From positions 263,060 to 327,059 of the forward strand of contig CAWDQN010000012.1 of NCBI GenBank assembly GCA_963804495.1: a DNA stretch of 64,000 nucleotides. The letters are read 5' to 3'. The stretch comes from Rhodovastum sp963804495 (GTDB lineage: Bacteria > Pseudomonadota > Alphaproteobacteria > Acetobacterales > Acetobacteraceae). The translations under genes were made by a program, and so were the position numbers. How positions within the stretch are numbered: the first letter of the stretch is position 1; each line of letters opens with the position of its first letter. Shown one piece after another: positions 34,598 through 44,154 of the stretch. Under the pieces are notes generated by a model, which was not told the origin of the DNA, ran no database searches, and worked only from the letters and a program-made list of their open reading frames with translations.

Positions 34598-35221
34598 TCA
34601 CGGGGGGGGATTGGCAGGGCCGATCTCGCTGATCCGGAGAATGGTGGCGGATTTGTCGGTACGGCTGGGCGTCCGCTGGATGTGCATTTGCCATTCCCTG
34701 GCGGCGTCGGTCAATTCGTCTTCCGCACCGCGGCCCTTCGGAAACATGCAAACCCCGCCCGGGGCGAGCAGCGGCGCGGCCCAACGGAGCAAAATGGGGA
34801 GCGGGGCGAGGGCGCGCGCGGTGACCAAAGGGGCAGGGGGGATCGAACAGGCTTCGATCCTGGTTGCGTGGATGGTCGCGGGTGCGCCGGTGAGGCGTGC
34901 GGCCTCGCGCAGGAAGGCGGCCTTGCGGTGATCGGATTCGACGAGATCGAAGGGAATTCCGGTCGCGATCGCAAGGACCAGTCCGGGCAGGCCGGCACCG
35001 GCGCCGAGATCGATGGCGCGGTCGGTGTCTGGCGGGATCAGGGGCAGGAGTTGCAGGCTGTCGGCGATGTGGCGGGGCCAGACGTGTTCGGTGTCCCGTG
35101 CGGAGATCAAGTTGATTGTGCGTTGCCAGCGGAGCAACAGGCCCACGTAGGCGGTGAGGCGGTCCCGCGTTTCACGTGAAACACCGTCGAGAGCGTCTGG
35201 CGGGTGTTTCACGTGAAACAC
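34598..35221 (-). CDS. rsmG: 16S rRNA (guanine(527)-N(7))-methyltransferase RsmG
   Basis: 207 residues starting at a GTG. The AdoMet motif is DLGAGAGLPGLVLAI, with VESDHRKAAFLREAARL and VTARALAPLP after it. The first 20 codons contain both parS palindromes, encoding FHVKH and VSRET. The start overlaps the mnmG 3' end. Loss of RsmG gives low-level streptomycin resistance in other bacteria. Confidence 0.95.
   Translation of the reverse strand: MFHVKHPPDALDGVSRETRDRLTAYVGLLLRWQRTINLISARDTEHVWPRHIADSLQLLPLIPPDTDRAIDLGAGAGLPGLVLAIATGIPFDLVESDHRKAAFLREAARLTGAPATIHATRIEACSIPPAPLVTARALAPLPILLRWAAPLLAPGGVCMFPKGRGAEDELTDAAREWQMHIQRTPSRTDKSATILRISEIGPANPPP
35168..35183. other. parS site 1 (ParB binding)
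   Basis: CGTTTCACGTGAAACA matches the bacterial parS consensus TGTTTCACGTGAAACA at 15 of 16 positions. It lies inside the rsmG coding sequence, 21 bases from the second site. Confidence 0.93.
35205..35220. other. parS site 2 (ParB binding)
   Basis: Perfect 16-base match to the parS consensus TGTTTCACGTGAAACA. It overlaps both the rsmG start and the 3' end of mnmG. ParB would load here and spread over the flanking genes. Confidence 0.96.
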
Positions 35222-37077
35222 CCGCCTCTGGTCTGGCGAAAATGCGCCATCAACGCCGCCAAAGCGGCGGGAGTCATGCCCTGCAGCCGCGCGGCGGCGC
35301 CGAGGCTGGCCGGCCGGGCAGACTGCAGCTTCTCCCGGATTTCGGCGGACAACCCCCCGACCTGGGCGTAATCCACATCGACGGCGAGCGGCAGGGATTC
35401 CTCGCGACGGAACGCCCTGATGTCCGCCTCTTGTCGCGGCAAATAACCCGCATAGAGAGCTTCGACCTCCAAATGGGCGCGGACACGCGGCGGCAGGCCG
35501 CGGAGCCAGGGAAAGACCGCGTCGATCAGTTCAGGCGCGATCTTCGGGTTGCCGAGAAGGTCAAGCGCGCAGCGCGGCTGCCCATCGGCCCGAACCGGCA
35601 CGCCCAAGCGTTGCAGCGGCGCGGTCCCCACGGTCTCGGAGCGGGCTCGAGCCAGGGCCGTGTCGACGGAATGCCGGTAAGCGGAGAAGGCCGCGGCCCG
35701 CCGGGCGCCCACACACCCCCACGCCAGACCACGCCCGGTGAGCCGCAGATCGGCGTTGTCCGCCCGCAGCGACAGCCGATACTCCGCCCGCGAGGTGAAC
35801 ATCCGATAAGGCTCGGTGACGCCCTGCGTCGTCAGATCGTCGATCAGCACGCCGATATAGGCATCGGCCCGGTCCAGCGTGACCGGCAGCGCGCCGGAGG
35901 CAAGCCGGGCCGCGTTGATCCCGGCCATGACCCCTTGCGCCGCCGCCTCCTCGTAGCCGGTTGTGCCGTTCACCTGGCCGGCGAGGAACAGCCCAGGCGC
36001 CTGCTTCAGTTCCAACGCGGCGGTGAGCGCGCGCGGGTCCACGTAGTCATACTCGACGGCATAGCCGGGGCGCAGCATGCGCGCATGCTCCAGACCGGGA
36101 ATCGTGGCCAGCAACGCTCGCTGGATGGCGGCGGGCAGGCTGGTGGAAATGCCGTTCGGATAGACCGTCGGGTCGTCCAGCCCTTCCGGCTCAAGAAAAA
36201 TCTGATGCCGGTCGCGGGCGGCGAACCGCACCACCTTGTCCTCGATCGACGGGCAGTAGCGGGGGCCGCGCCCGGACAGATTTCCGCCGTAGACGGCCGA
36301 AGCGGTGAGGTTGGCACGAATGATGTCGTGCGTGGCCGGAGTGGTCGCGGTGACCCGGCAGGCGATCTGGGGATTGTCGATCCGGTTCGTGAGCACGCTG
36401 AAGGGTTCAGGCTCGGCATCGCCGTGGTCGGGCGGCAGGCCGTCCCAGTCGATGCTGCGGCGATCCAGCCGTGGCGGCGTGCCGGTCTTCAGCCGCCCGA
36501 GCGGCAGGCGCAGGCGCGCCAGGGCGGCGGCGAGGCCAAGGGACGGCGCCTCGCCGACGCGCCCGGCCGGCGTGGTGTCCAGCCCCATATGGATCACGCC
36601 GCGCAGAAAGGTGCCGGCGGTCAGCACGACGGCGCCACACGCGATGCTGATGCCGTCGGCGCAGATGACGGAGGCGAGCCGCCCGTCGCGGCCGAAGGCG
36701 AGGTCTTCGACCGAAGCTTCGCGCAGCATGAGGCCCGGCTGCTGGTCCAGCAGCGTGCGGATCGCGCGCCGGTAGAGGGCGCGGTCCGCCTGGGCTCGCG
36801 GGCCGCGCACCGCTGGCCCCTTGCTGCGGTTGAGGAGCTTGAAATGGATGCCGGCGAGGTCGGCGGCCCGGCCCATCAACCCGTCCAGGGCATCGATTTC
36901 CCGAACCAGATGGCCCTTGCCGATGCCTCCGATGGCGGGATTGCATGACATCTCGCCGACGGTGGATAAACTGTGGGTCAGCAGCAGGGTGCGCGCGCCC
37001 ATGCGGGCGGCGGCGGCGGCGGCTTCGCAGCCGGCATGGCCGGCGCCTATCACGACGACGTCGAAGTGTTTGTTCAC
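35209..37077 (-). CDS. mnmG: tRNA uridine-5-carboxymethylaminomethyl modification enzyme MnmG (GidA)
   Basis: Partner of MnmE in wobble-uridine modification. 622 residues from a GTG at 37077, right before the FAD motif VVVIGAGHAGCEAA. Further signatures: SCNPAIGGIGKGHLVREIDALDG (shown only in part) and GYEEAAAQGVMAGINAA. An ATG further upstream (37167) would translate a REP-like element and is rejected. The 3' end overlaps rsmG by 13 bases. Confidence 0.95.
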   Translation of the reverse strand: MNKHFDVVVIGAGHAGCEAAAAAARMGARTLLLTHSLSTVGEMSCNPAIGGIGKGHLVREIDALDGLMGRAADLAGIHFKLLNRSKGPAVRGPRAQADRALYRRAIRTLLDQQPGLMLREASVEDLAFGRDGRLASVICADGISIACGAVVLTAGTFLRGVIHMGLDTTPAGRVGEAPSLGLAAALARLRLPLGRLKTGTPPRLDRRSIDWDGLPPDHGDAEPEPFSVLTNRIDNPQIACRVTATTPATHDIIRANLTASAVYGGNLSGRGPRYCPSIEDKVVRFAARDRHQIFLEPEGLDDPTVYPNGISTSLPAAIQRALLATIPGLEHARMLRPGYAVEYDYVDPRALTAALELKQAPGLFLAGQVNGTTGYEEAAAQGVMAGINAARLASGALPVTLDRADAYIGVLIDDLTTQGVTEPYRMFTSRAEYRLSLRADNADLRLTGRGLAWGCVGARRAAAFSAYRHSVDTALARARSETVGTAPLQRLGVPVRADGQPRCALDLLGNPKIAPELIDAVFPWLRGLPPRVRAHLEVEALYAGYLPRQEADIRAFRREESLPLAVDVDYAQVGGLSAEIREKLQSARPASLGAAARLQGMTPAALAALMAHFRQTRGGCFT

Positions 37078-37084
37078 GGCGCGG

Positions 37085-37228
37085 ACCCCCAGCCGGGGCG
37101 CTGCCCCGGACCCTGCCAGGGGCTTTGCCCCTGGACCCCACCAAGGGCGTTGCCCCTGGACCCCCAAGTTATGGGGTCAAGGGGCCTCTCGGCCCCTTGC
37201 GGGTCCAGGGCAGAGCCCTGGCCTTCCT
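37085..37228. repeat. REP-like palindromic cluster between mnmE and mnmG
   Basis: The longest simple copy: hairpins GGGGC-GCT-GCCCC, CCAGGGGC-TTT-GCCCCTGG, an imperfect CCAAGGGC module, then CAAGGGGCC-TCTCG-GCCCCTTG and CCAGGGC-AGA-GCCCTGG. It fills the whole gap between the two tRNA-modification genes. Confidence 0.78.
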
Positions 37229-38546
37229 TCACTTGCCTATACAGAACTGCCGGAACACAGAAATCAAGCACATCCTCAACCCCCACCTGCCCCGTCACCC
37301 GCCCGATCGCGCGCAGCGCCAGCCGCAGATCCTCGCCCCGAAGCTCGGGCAGCGGCGCCTCGATGGCCGCGCCCAACCGTTCCGCAGCCTCCGCCAGCGC
37401 GGCCCGGTGCCGGGCGCGGGTCAAAGGCGGTGGCCCCGCGCGCGCCGTCAGCTCACGGGCGATTTCGGCCAGGCGTTGCTCCAGCCTGTCCATCCCGGCG
37501 CCGGTGGGTGCGGACACGCCGAGTTCGACGCCAGCGGGCGCCGGCGCCAGGTCGAGTTTGGTGGCGACCCGCAACGCCCCGGTGGGATCCAGTGTTCCAG
37601 GGCTCGCCGGCGCGCCGGCATCCACCAACGCGATCACGAGATCCGCGGCGGCAGCCCTGGCCCGGGCGCGGCGCACGCCCTCGGTCTCGATCGGGTCGGC
37701 GCTCTCCCGCAGCCCCGCGGTGTCGAGCAGGGTGACCGGCACGCCGCCGATGTCCAGCCGCACCTCCAGCACGTCGCGGGTGGTGCCGGGGTACGGCGAC
37801 ACGATGGCAACCTCCCGCCCGGCCAGCGTGTTGATCAGGGTCGACTTGCCGGCGTTCGGCGGTCCGGTGACGGCGAACACCAACCCTTCGCGAAGACGCT
37901 CGCCACGCCGGCGATCGTCGAGATGGGCGGCGATCTCGTCGCGCAGTGCCACGAGACCATGGGCCAATCCGTCCGCCCCCTCAGGCGGCAGGTCCTCGTC
38001 CGGAAAATCGATCAGCGCTTCCTGCGCCGCCAGCATGACAATGAGCCGCGACGCCCAGCCCCGGTAGAGCTCGCCGAGTGTCCCCTCCATCTGCGTCAGG
38101 GCTTGCCGCCGCTGGGCGTCGGTCTCGGCGTCCACCAGGTCGGCGACGGCCTCGGCCTGCAGCAGGTCGAGCCGGCCGTTAAGGAAGGCGCGGCGGGTGA
38201 ACTCCCCGGCCTCCGCCGGCCGGGCGCCTTCCTGCAGCAGGGCGTTCGTCACCGCAGCCAGCACGGCGCGTCCGCCGTGCAGATGCAATTCGGCGCTGTC
38301 CTCGCCGGTGTAGCTGCCGGGGGCGGGAAGCCACAGCACCAAGGCGCGGTCCAGCATTTCCCGGGTGCGGTCCCGCAGGGTTCGCAATGCCGCGACGCGC
38401 GGTGCCGGCCGGTGCCGGCAGAGCCGGTCCAGCACCAAGCCGCACTGCGGTCCACTGATCCGCACCACCGTGATGGCGGCGCGGCCCGCGCCGGATGCCA
38501 CCGCAAAGATGGTCGCGCCGTCGGCCGCCGCGGTTCCGCTGCTCAT
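37229..38546 (-). CDS. mnmE: tRNA modification GTPase MnmE, with a single-base frameshift before the C-terminus
   Basis: GTPase that works with MnmG. 438 residues once corrected: N-terminal ATIFAVASGAGRAAITVVRI, helical domain, G domain with GPPNAGKSTL, the PGTTRD switch and DTAGLRE. The family must end in CxGK. Here the first frame reads past that point into a REP-like element and stops at 37074. Dropping one base of the T run at 37261-37263 (minus strand) gives VLDSVFRQFCIGK and a stop at 37229, aligned with no gap to the usual LLGRIFSSFCIGK. The start at 38546 fits the family. Confidence 0.9.
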
Positions 38547-38565
38547 GAGCCGGCCAGGCGAACTG

Positions 38566-38910
38566 CTACCTGGGCGGCAGAAGAAGCTCGGGCACCCGCC
38601 CGCCGTCGCGCACATGCCGCTCCAGCACCGCGTCCACATCCTCGCGGCTGTTCACACTGTACCAGACCCCCTCGGGATAGATCACCACGCAGGGCCCCAG
38701 TTCGCAGCGGTCGAGACACCCCGCCATGTTCACCCGCACGCCCTTCAATCCGAGGTCCTTCGCCCGCGCCTTCATATAGTCCCGCAAGGCTTCCGAGCCC
38801 TTCGCCGCGCAGGAACCGCGGATATGTCCATCCGGCCGGCGGTTGCCGCATACGAAGATATGCGTCTCGAAGAACAGAGGAAAGTCGTCCGGCAGCCTGC
38901 GATCGGTCAT
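38566..38910 (-). CDS. Thioredoxin-like [2Fe-2S] ferredoxin
   Basis: 114 residues with four cysteines in the pattern of thioredoxin-fold ferredoxins: FVCGNRRPDGHIRGSC and NMAGCLDRCELGPC, followed by VVIYPEGVWYS. Small electron carrier; the partner is unknown. The ATG at 38910 is chosen because the upstream frame (to 39231) lacks conserved residues. It ends 19 bases before mnmE and may share its transcript. Confidence 0.88.
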   Translation of the reverse strand: MTDRRLPDDFPLFFETHIFVCGNRRPDGHIRGSCAAKGSEALRDYMKARAKDLGLKGVRVNMAGCLDRCELGPCVVIYPEGVWYSVNSREDVDAVLERHVRDGGRVPELLLPPR

Positions 38911-39181
38911 GAGAAGTCCCACCTTGGGGGCGCGCCAGAAAACGCCGGCGCGGAAGAAGGTCGATATCGAAGCATCGGTGCTGCGTGCGCCAAGGGAACG
39001 CTCATCTCTTCCGGCGAAATCAGCCCCGTCGCGGAAGCTTCTCTCCGCTTCTCCGCTTCGCTGTGCAAGTCTTGCCCGCGATCGTGCCGCAACAAACAGT
39101 TTCTGCCGCAGCCTCTGCCCCCTGCGCGGCTTGACAGCGTGCCCGCGCGGCAGTGCCATCCTCCCTCGAGTGCCGCTCAGG

Positions 39182-39664
39182 ATGACACAAGTGCCCCAGC
39201 TATCGCTGCATACGCCCGTCGGCGACATCACCGTGTCCGAGGAGGATGAACGGATCGTCGCGCTCGACTGGGGCTGGGGCAGGGATCAGGCCGAAACACC
39301 GCTGCTGCTGCGCGCGCGCGAACAACTGCACGCCTATTTCGACGGTCAGCGCCTCGCGTTCGACCTGCCGCTCGCGCCGCCGGGCACGCCCTACCGGCAC
39401 CGCGTCTGGGCGGCGCTTCAAGCGATCCCGCCGGGCCAGACGCGCACCTACCGGGACATCGCCCGCGCCGCGGGCGGCAGTGCCCGCTCGGTGGGCGGCG
39501 CCAACGGTGCCAACCCGATCCCCATCCTGATCCCCTGCCACCGTGTGGTGGCGACAGGCGGGATCGGCGGCTATTCCGGGGGCGACGGGCTGCCGACCAA
39601 ACGCTACCTGCTCGAGCTTGAATCCCGCGCGCTGGCCGGCACCGACCGGCTGCCCGGACCATGA
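39182..39664 (+). CDS. ogt: Methylated-DNA-[protein]-cysteine S-methyltransferase
   Basis: Suicide repair protein for O6-alkylguanine. 160 residues. The active-site cysteine is C119 in IPCHRV; the helix-turn-helix region has TYRDIARAAGGSARSVGGANG and the end GGYSGGDGLPTKRYLLELE. It lacks the Ada N-terminal domain. The 270-base gap before it, divergent from the ferredoxin gene, holds no recognisable gene and presumably the promoters. Confidence 0.93.
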   Translation: MTQVPQLSLHTPVGDITVSEEDERIVALDWGWGRDQAETPLLLRAREQLHAYFDGQRLAFDLPLAPPGTPYRHRVWAALQAIPPGQTRTYRDIARAAGGSARSVGGANGANPIPILIPCHRVVATGGIGGYSGGDGLPTKRYLLELESRALAGTDRLPGP

Positions 39665-39704
39665 CCCTCTCCTGCCTGCAACCGCTGGACATGATGGAAC
39701 ACCC

Positions 39705-40676
39705 ATGACGAAGGCCATCCGCATACACGCCCATGGCGGCCCCGAGGTCATGCGCTGGGAGGACGTGCCGACCCCCGAGCCCGGGCCCGGCGAGGCGCTG
39801 GTTCGCCATGCGGCGGTCGGGCTGAACTATATCGATGTCTATTTTCGCACCGGGCTATACAAAACCGCCCTGCCAGCGATCCTAGGCATGGAGGCCTCCG
39901 GCACCGTCGAGTCGGTGGGGCCGGGAGTCACTGCCGTGGCCGTCGGGGACCGTGTTGCCTATGCCACCGCCCCGATCGGCGCCTACGCCGCCGCCCGTGT
40001 CATCTCCGCCGACCGCCTGGTCAAACTGCCCGACAACATCGATTTCAACACCGCGGCGGCGATGATGCTGCAGGGCATCACCGCCCAGTACCTGCTGCAC
40101 CGCACCTACAAGGTGCAGCCGGGCGAGACCATCCTGGTGCATGCCGCCGCCGGCGGGGTCGGGCTGATCCTGTGCCAGTGGGCGAAATTCCTGGGTGCCA
40201 CCGTCATCGGTGTGGTCTCCACGCCCGAAAAGGCCGAGCTTGCCCGAGCGCATGGCGCGGACCATGTCGTGGTCGGCTACGCCAGCCTCGTCGCCGAGGT
40301 CAAGCGCGTCACCGGCGGAGCCATGGTGCCGGTGGTCTATGACAGCATCGGCAAGGACAGCTTCATGATCAGCCTGGATTGCCTCGCGCCGCTCGGCATG
40401 ATGGTGAGCTATGGCAATGCCTCCGGTCCGGTCGGCGCGATCGATGTCGGCCTGCTCGGGGCCAAGGGCAGCCTGTTCCTCACCCGGCCCAGCCTGGCCA
40501 CCTACACGGCCAAACGGGCCGATCTCCAGCGTGCCGCCGCCGATCTGTTCGACGTTGTCGGGCGTGGGGTGGTGAGCATCAGGGTGAACCAGACCTTCGC
40601 GCTGGCGGACGCGGCCCGCGCCCACGAAGCCCTGGAAGCCCGCCGCACAACCGGCAGCACCTTGCTGTTGCCCTGA
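39705..40676 (+). CDS. Quinone oxidoreductase family, NADPH-dependent (zinc-free MDR)
   Basis: 323 residues. Medium-chain dehydrogenase fold: GPGEALVRHAAVGLNYIDVY, the nucleotide-binding VHAAAGGVGLILCQWAKFLG and the C-terminal ALEARRTTGSTLLLP. No zinc-binding cysteines are present, as in QOR/QorA. It follows the repair gene by 40 bases. Confidence 0.94.
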   Translation: MTKAIRIHAHGGPEVMRWEDVPTPEPGPGEALVRHAAVGLNYIDVYFRTGLYKTALPAILGMEASGTVESVGPGVTAVAVGDRVAYATAPIGAYAAARVISADRLVKLPDNIDFNTAAAMMLQGITAQYLLHRTYKVQPGETILVHAAAGGVGLILCQWAKFLGATVIGVVSTPEKAELARAHGADHVVVGYASLVAEVKRVTGGAMVPVVYDSIGKDSFMISLDCLAPLGMMVSYGNASGPVGAIDVGLLGAKGSLFLTRPSLATYTAKRADLQRAAADLFDVVGRGVVSIRVNQTFALADAARAHEALEARRTTGSTLLLP

Positions 40677-40699
40677 CAGCGCCGGCGGCGGCGCCGGTC

Positions 40700-42121
40700 T
40701 TGGTCAGGGCCATCCTGGGGCCGGATGAGCTTCGGCGCATTCGCATCACTGCCCTGATCGTTGCCAGCGCGCTGTTCATGCAGAACGTGGACAGCACCGT
40801 CATCGCCACCGCACTGCCCACCATGGCGACCGCGTTCGGCGCCGAGCCTGTGCGCATGAACGTGGCGCTCACCTCCTACCTGCTCAGCCTCGCGGTGTTC
40901 ATCCCGGCGAGCGGCTGGATGGCCGACCGCTTCGGCGCCCGCAACGTCTTCCGCATTGCCATCGGCGTTTTCACCCTCGGCTCGGTGCTGTGCGGTGCCG
41001 CGCAATCGCTGCCCGCGCTGGTGCTGTTCCGGGTGCTGCAGGGGATCGGCGGGGCGATGATGGTGCCGGTCGGCAGATTGTTGTTATTACGTAACATACC
41101 GAAGTCGGAGCTGATCGCCGCCATGGCCTGGCTGACCACCCCGGCGCTGATCGGCCCGGTGGTGGGGCCGCCGCTCGGAGGGTTCATCACCACCTATTTC
41201 TCCTGGCGGCTGATCTTCGACATCAACATCCCCATGGGTATTGCCGGCATCATCCTGGTGACGGTCTTCGTTGATGATGTCCGCGAGCCGACCGAGGCGC
41301 GGTTCGACTGGGCCGGCTTCGCCCTCTCCGCCGCGGCCATGTTTTGCCTCATGTTCAGCTTTGAAACCGCAGGCAGGGGCGTGGTCCCGGCCTGGATCTC
41401 ATTGGCCGTGCTGGGCGGCGGCGTGCTGGCCGCGCTGGGCTATGCTCTGCATGCGGTGCGCCACCCGGCGCCGCTGATCGACTTCACGCTGCTGCGCTAT
41501 CGGACCTTCCTGGTTTCGCTCACCGCCGGCACGCTGTTCCGCATCGGCGTCGGCGCCATTCCGTTCCTGATGCCGATGATGCTGCAGCTCAGCTTCGGCC
41601 GCAGCCCGCTGCAAAGCGGTTTCATTACCTTCGCCAGCTCGGCCGGGGCGCTGGTGATGAAGCCGGTGTCGATGTCGGCGCTGCGACTGCTCGGTTTCCG
41701 TGACACGCTGCTGGTGAACGGCGCGCTCTCGGCGTTGCTGCTCGGGCTGTGCGCCGCCTTCCGGCCGGCCTGGCCGACGGCGGCGATCTATCTGGTGCTG
41801 CTGGCCGGCGGGTTTTTGCGGTCTCTGCAGTTCACCGCCTACAACGCACTGGCGTACGGCGAAATCCCGCGCGCCCGCATGAGCGCCGCCACCAGCCTGT
41901 ACAGCACGTTCCAGCAAGTATCGCTGACGCTCGGCATCGCGACCGCCGCGGCGGTGCTGACCGTGGCGATGGGCTTCGACGGGCATAGCGAGCCAGAGCT
42001 GGCGGATTTCAGCTTGGCCTTCCTGGTGGTGGCGCTGGTTTCGCTTGCCGCCGCGCCGCTGTCGCTGCTGATGCCGCGGGATGCGGCGTCCGATGTGACA
42101 GGGCATCGGCTGCGGGAGTAA
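40700..42121 (+). CDS. MFS multidrug exporter, DHA2 (EmrB/QacA) family
   Basis: About 14 membrane helices. Motifs: NVDSTVIATALPTM in helix 1, GWMADRFGARNVF in the loop between helices 2 and 3, and GGAMMVPVGRLLLLR. The start is uncertain: the frame is open far upstream within the preceding gene and no ATG precedes helix 1, so a TTG at 40700 (473 residues) is proposed. A drug or organic-acid export role is inferred from the family. No regulator is adjacent. Confidence 0.85.
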   Translation: MVRAILGPDELRRIRITALIVASALFMQNVDSTVIATALPTMATAFGAEPVRMNVALTSYLLSLAVFIPASGWMADRFGARNVFRIAIGVFTLGSVLCGAAQSLPALVLFRVLQGIGGAMMVPVGRLLLLRNIPKSELIAAMAWLTTPALIGPVVGPPLGGFITTYFSWRLIFDINIPMGIAGIILVTVFVDDVREPTEARFDWAGFALSAAAMFCLMFSFETAGRGVVPAWISLAVLGGGVLAALGYALHAVRHPAPLIDFTLLRYRTFLVSLTAGTLFRIGVGAIPFLMPMMLQLSFGRSPLQSGFITFASSAGALVMKPVSMSALRLLGFRDTLLVNGALSALLLGLCAAFRPAWPTAAIYLVLLAGGFLRSLQFTAYNALAYGEIPRARMSAATSLYSTFQQVSLTLGIATAAAVLTVAMGFDGHSEPELADFSLAFLVVALVSLAAAPLSLLMPRDAASDVTGHRLRE

Positions 42122-42126
42122 GAAAG

Positions 42127-42222
42127 AAAGGCGGGCTCTGCCCTGGACCCCGCCACTGAAGTAATGGGTTCCAAGGGCCTCTCGGCCCTTGGCGGGTCCA
42201 GGGCAGAGCCCTGGCCTTCCCT
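42127..42222. repeat. REP-like palindromic element between convergent genes
   Basis: Contains GGGC-TCT-GCCC, the module CCAAGGGCC-TCTC-GGCCCTTGG and the terminal CCAGGGC-AGA-GCCCTGG hairpin, followed by CCTTCCCT. It lies between the MFS gene and ptsP, both ending here. Confidence 0.78.
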
Positions 42223-44068
42223 ACTCGTCTCCTGGCAGCCCCATCACCATGGCCTTGATCCGCTCAGGATCAGATTGCTCCATCACCCGCCGCGCGAAGC
42301 GCACGCAGTCGTCGATATTGGCCGCCCGTACCGCCTGCTTCACCCGCGGCACCGCGGAGGCGTTCATGCTGAAACTGCGCAGACCGAGGCCCAGAAGCAG
42401 CGGGGTCAGCCGGGGATTGGCTGCCATCTCGCCGCATACCGACACCGGCATGCGCATGCGCAGCGCCGCCTCGGTGGCGAATTGCACAAGTCGCAACACG
42501 GCGGGGTGCAGCGGGTCGTACAGGTCGGACGCCTCGCTGTCCCCACGGTCGACCGCCAGCGTGTACATCGCCAGATCGTTGGTGCCGATGGCGAAGAAAT
42601 CCGCTTCCAGCGCCAGGGCATCGGCCGACAGCGCGGCCCCCGGCGTCTCGATCATGATACCGAGCGGCGGAATCGGGTCGGGCAGCCGGTCGCCGCGGCG
42701 GCGCAGGCGACGCACCACCCGGTCGTATACCTCGCGCGCGGCGCGCACCTCGGCGACAGTGGTCACCATGGGCAGCAGCACCCGCGTCGGACCCAGGACA
42801 GCCGCATGCAGAATGGCCGCGAGCTGGGTCTCGAACAGATCGTGGCGGCGCAGCAGCAGGCGGATGCCGCGCAGGCCGAGCGCCGGGTTCGGGTCGCCGA
42901 CCTCGGGCACCACGCCCTCGCTTTGCAGCGCCTCGATGTCTTTCTCGCCGCCCCAGTCCAGCACCCGGATGGTGACCGGATCGCCGCCCATGGCCTCGAT
43001 GACGCTGCGATAGGTCTCGGCCTGCGCCTGCTCGTCGGGCAGGGTCTCGCGGTTCATGAACAGGAACTCGCTGCGCAGCAGGCCGATGCCGACCGCGCCG
43101 GCCTGGGCGATCAGCGGCAGTTCGGCCGGGATCTCCATGTTGGCCTGCAACTCGATCGCCTCGCCGTCTTCCGTCATCGCCGGCAGGCGACGCAGCCGGG
43201 CGAGCTTCTGCCGCTCGCGGGCGAAGGCGGTGACGCCACGTCGTGCGGCGGCCAGCGTCGGCGGCAGCGGGTTGACCGTGACCACACCGGCGGCGCCATC
43301 CACCACCACGGTGTCACCCGGCCGGGCGTTCTGGCTGAGCCCGGCCACGCCCAGCACGGCCGGCATGCCGAGTGCGCGCAGCATGATGGCGGTGTGGCCA
43401 TCGGAACTGCCCTCGTCGGTCGCCACGCCGGCCAGCCGCGCCGGGTCGAGCAGGGCGGCATCAGCCGGGCGCAGGCTCTCGCAGACCAACACCGCCCCCT
43501 GCGGCACGCTGGCGAAGTTGCGGAACGGGGTCTGGGTGAGGTTGCGCACCAGCCGGCGGGCAATTTCGCGTACCTCCTCGGCCCGCCGCTCGCGACCGGC
43601 CGGGTCGTCGTCGGTGGCGGGCGTGGCGAGAATGGCGGTGGCGATCTCCTCGCTGGCGTCCACCACGGCGGTCTCGGCGCTGACCAGTAACTCGGTGACG
43701 CGCCGGCGTGCTCCGCGCACCAGGCGCGAGGGGCCGAGCATCTGCAAATAGGCATCGATCAGCGGGGCGATTTCGGCCTGGCTGGCCTCGGGCAGCACCC
43801 CCAGCCGGGCGCGCAGCTTTTGCAACTGCTTGCGCGACTGCAGCACCGCGGCTTCCAGGCGCGCGGTCTGCGAGGCAATGTCGGCGGCGGCGATTTTCTG
43901 GCGCACCACCTCGGCGCGCGGTTCGGCGGCGCCGAACGCCGGGCCGATGGCAATGCCGGGTGAAACCGGGATGCCGACCAGCCGGCACTCGACCCGGGGG
44001 GAGGCGGCCGGCGCGGCGGCGCGAGGCCGGCGCGGCGGACGCGGTGCGTCATCCTCGGGAGGGGCCAT
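42221..44068 (-). CDS. ptsP: Phosphoenolpyruvate-protein phosphotransferase (enzyme I)
   Basis: First component of a PTS phosphorelay: takes phosphate from PEP on H225 (SSDGHTAIMLRA) and passes it to HPr. 615 residues; the PEP-binding barrel has GIGLLRSEFLFM, GTNDLAMYTLAVDR and VCGEMAANP. The N-terminal 30 residues are proline/arginine-rich; the GAF domain of nitrogen-type EI is absent. It is last in the operon hprK-rapZ-EIIA-HPr-EI. Confidence 0.94.
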   Translation of the reverse strand: MAPPEDDAPRPPRRPRAAAPAASPRVECRLVGIPVSPGIAIGPAFGAAEPRAEVVRQKIAAADIASQTARLEAAVLQSRKQLQKLRARLGVLPEASQAEIAPLIDAYLQMLGPSRLVRGARRRVTELLVSAETAVVDASEEIATAILATPATDDDPAGRERRAEEVREIARRLVRNLTQTPFRNFASVPQGAVLVCESLRPADAALLDPARLAGVATDEGSSDGHTAIMLRALGMPAVLGVAGLSQNARPGDTVVVDGAAGVVTVNPLPPTLAAARRGVTAFARERQKLARLRRLPAMTEDGEAIELQANMEIPAELPLIAQAGAVGIGLLRSEFLFMNRETLPDEQAQAETYRSVIEAMGGDPVTIRVLDWGGEKDIEALQSEGVVPEVGDPNPALGLRGIRLLLRRHDLFETQLAAILHAAVLGPTRVLLPMVTTVAEVRAAREVYDRVVRRLRRRGDRLPDPIPPLGIMIETPGAALSADALALEADFFAIGTNDLAMYTLAVDRGDSEASDLYDPLHPAVLRLVQFATEAALRMRMPVSVCGEMAANPRLTPLLLGLGLRSFSMNASAVPRVKQAVRAANIDDCVRFARRVMEQSDPERIKAMVMGLPGDE

Positions 44069-44154
44069 CGCGTTGCAACTTGTCAGGAAATCAAAGTTTC
44101 GGCCGGATGCGGGTGGATATCAACGCGTATTTCCCGCGGCCGCGACGCCGAAGA

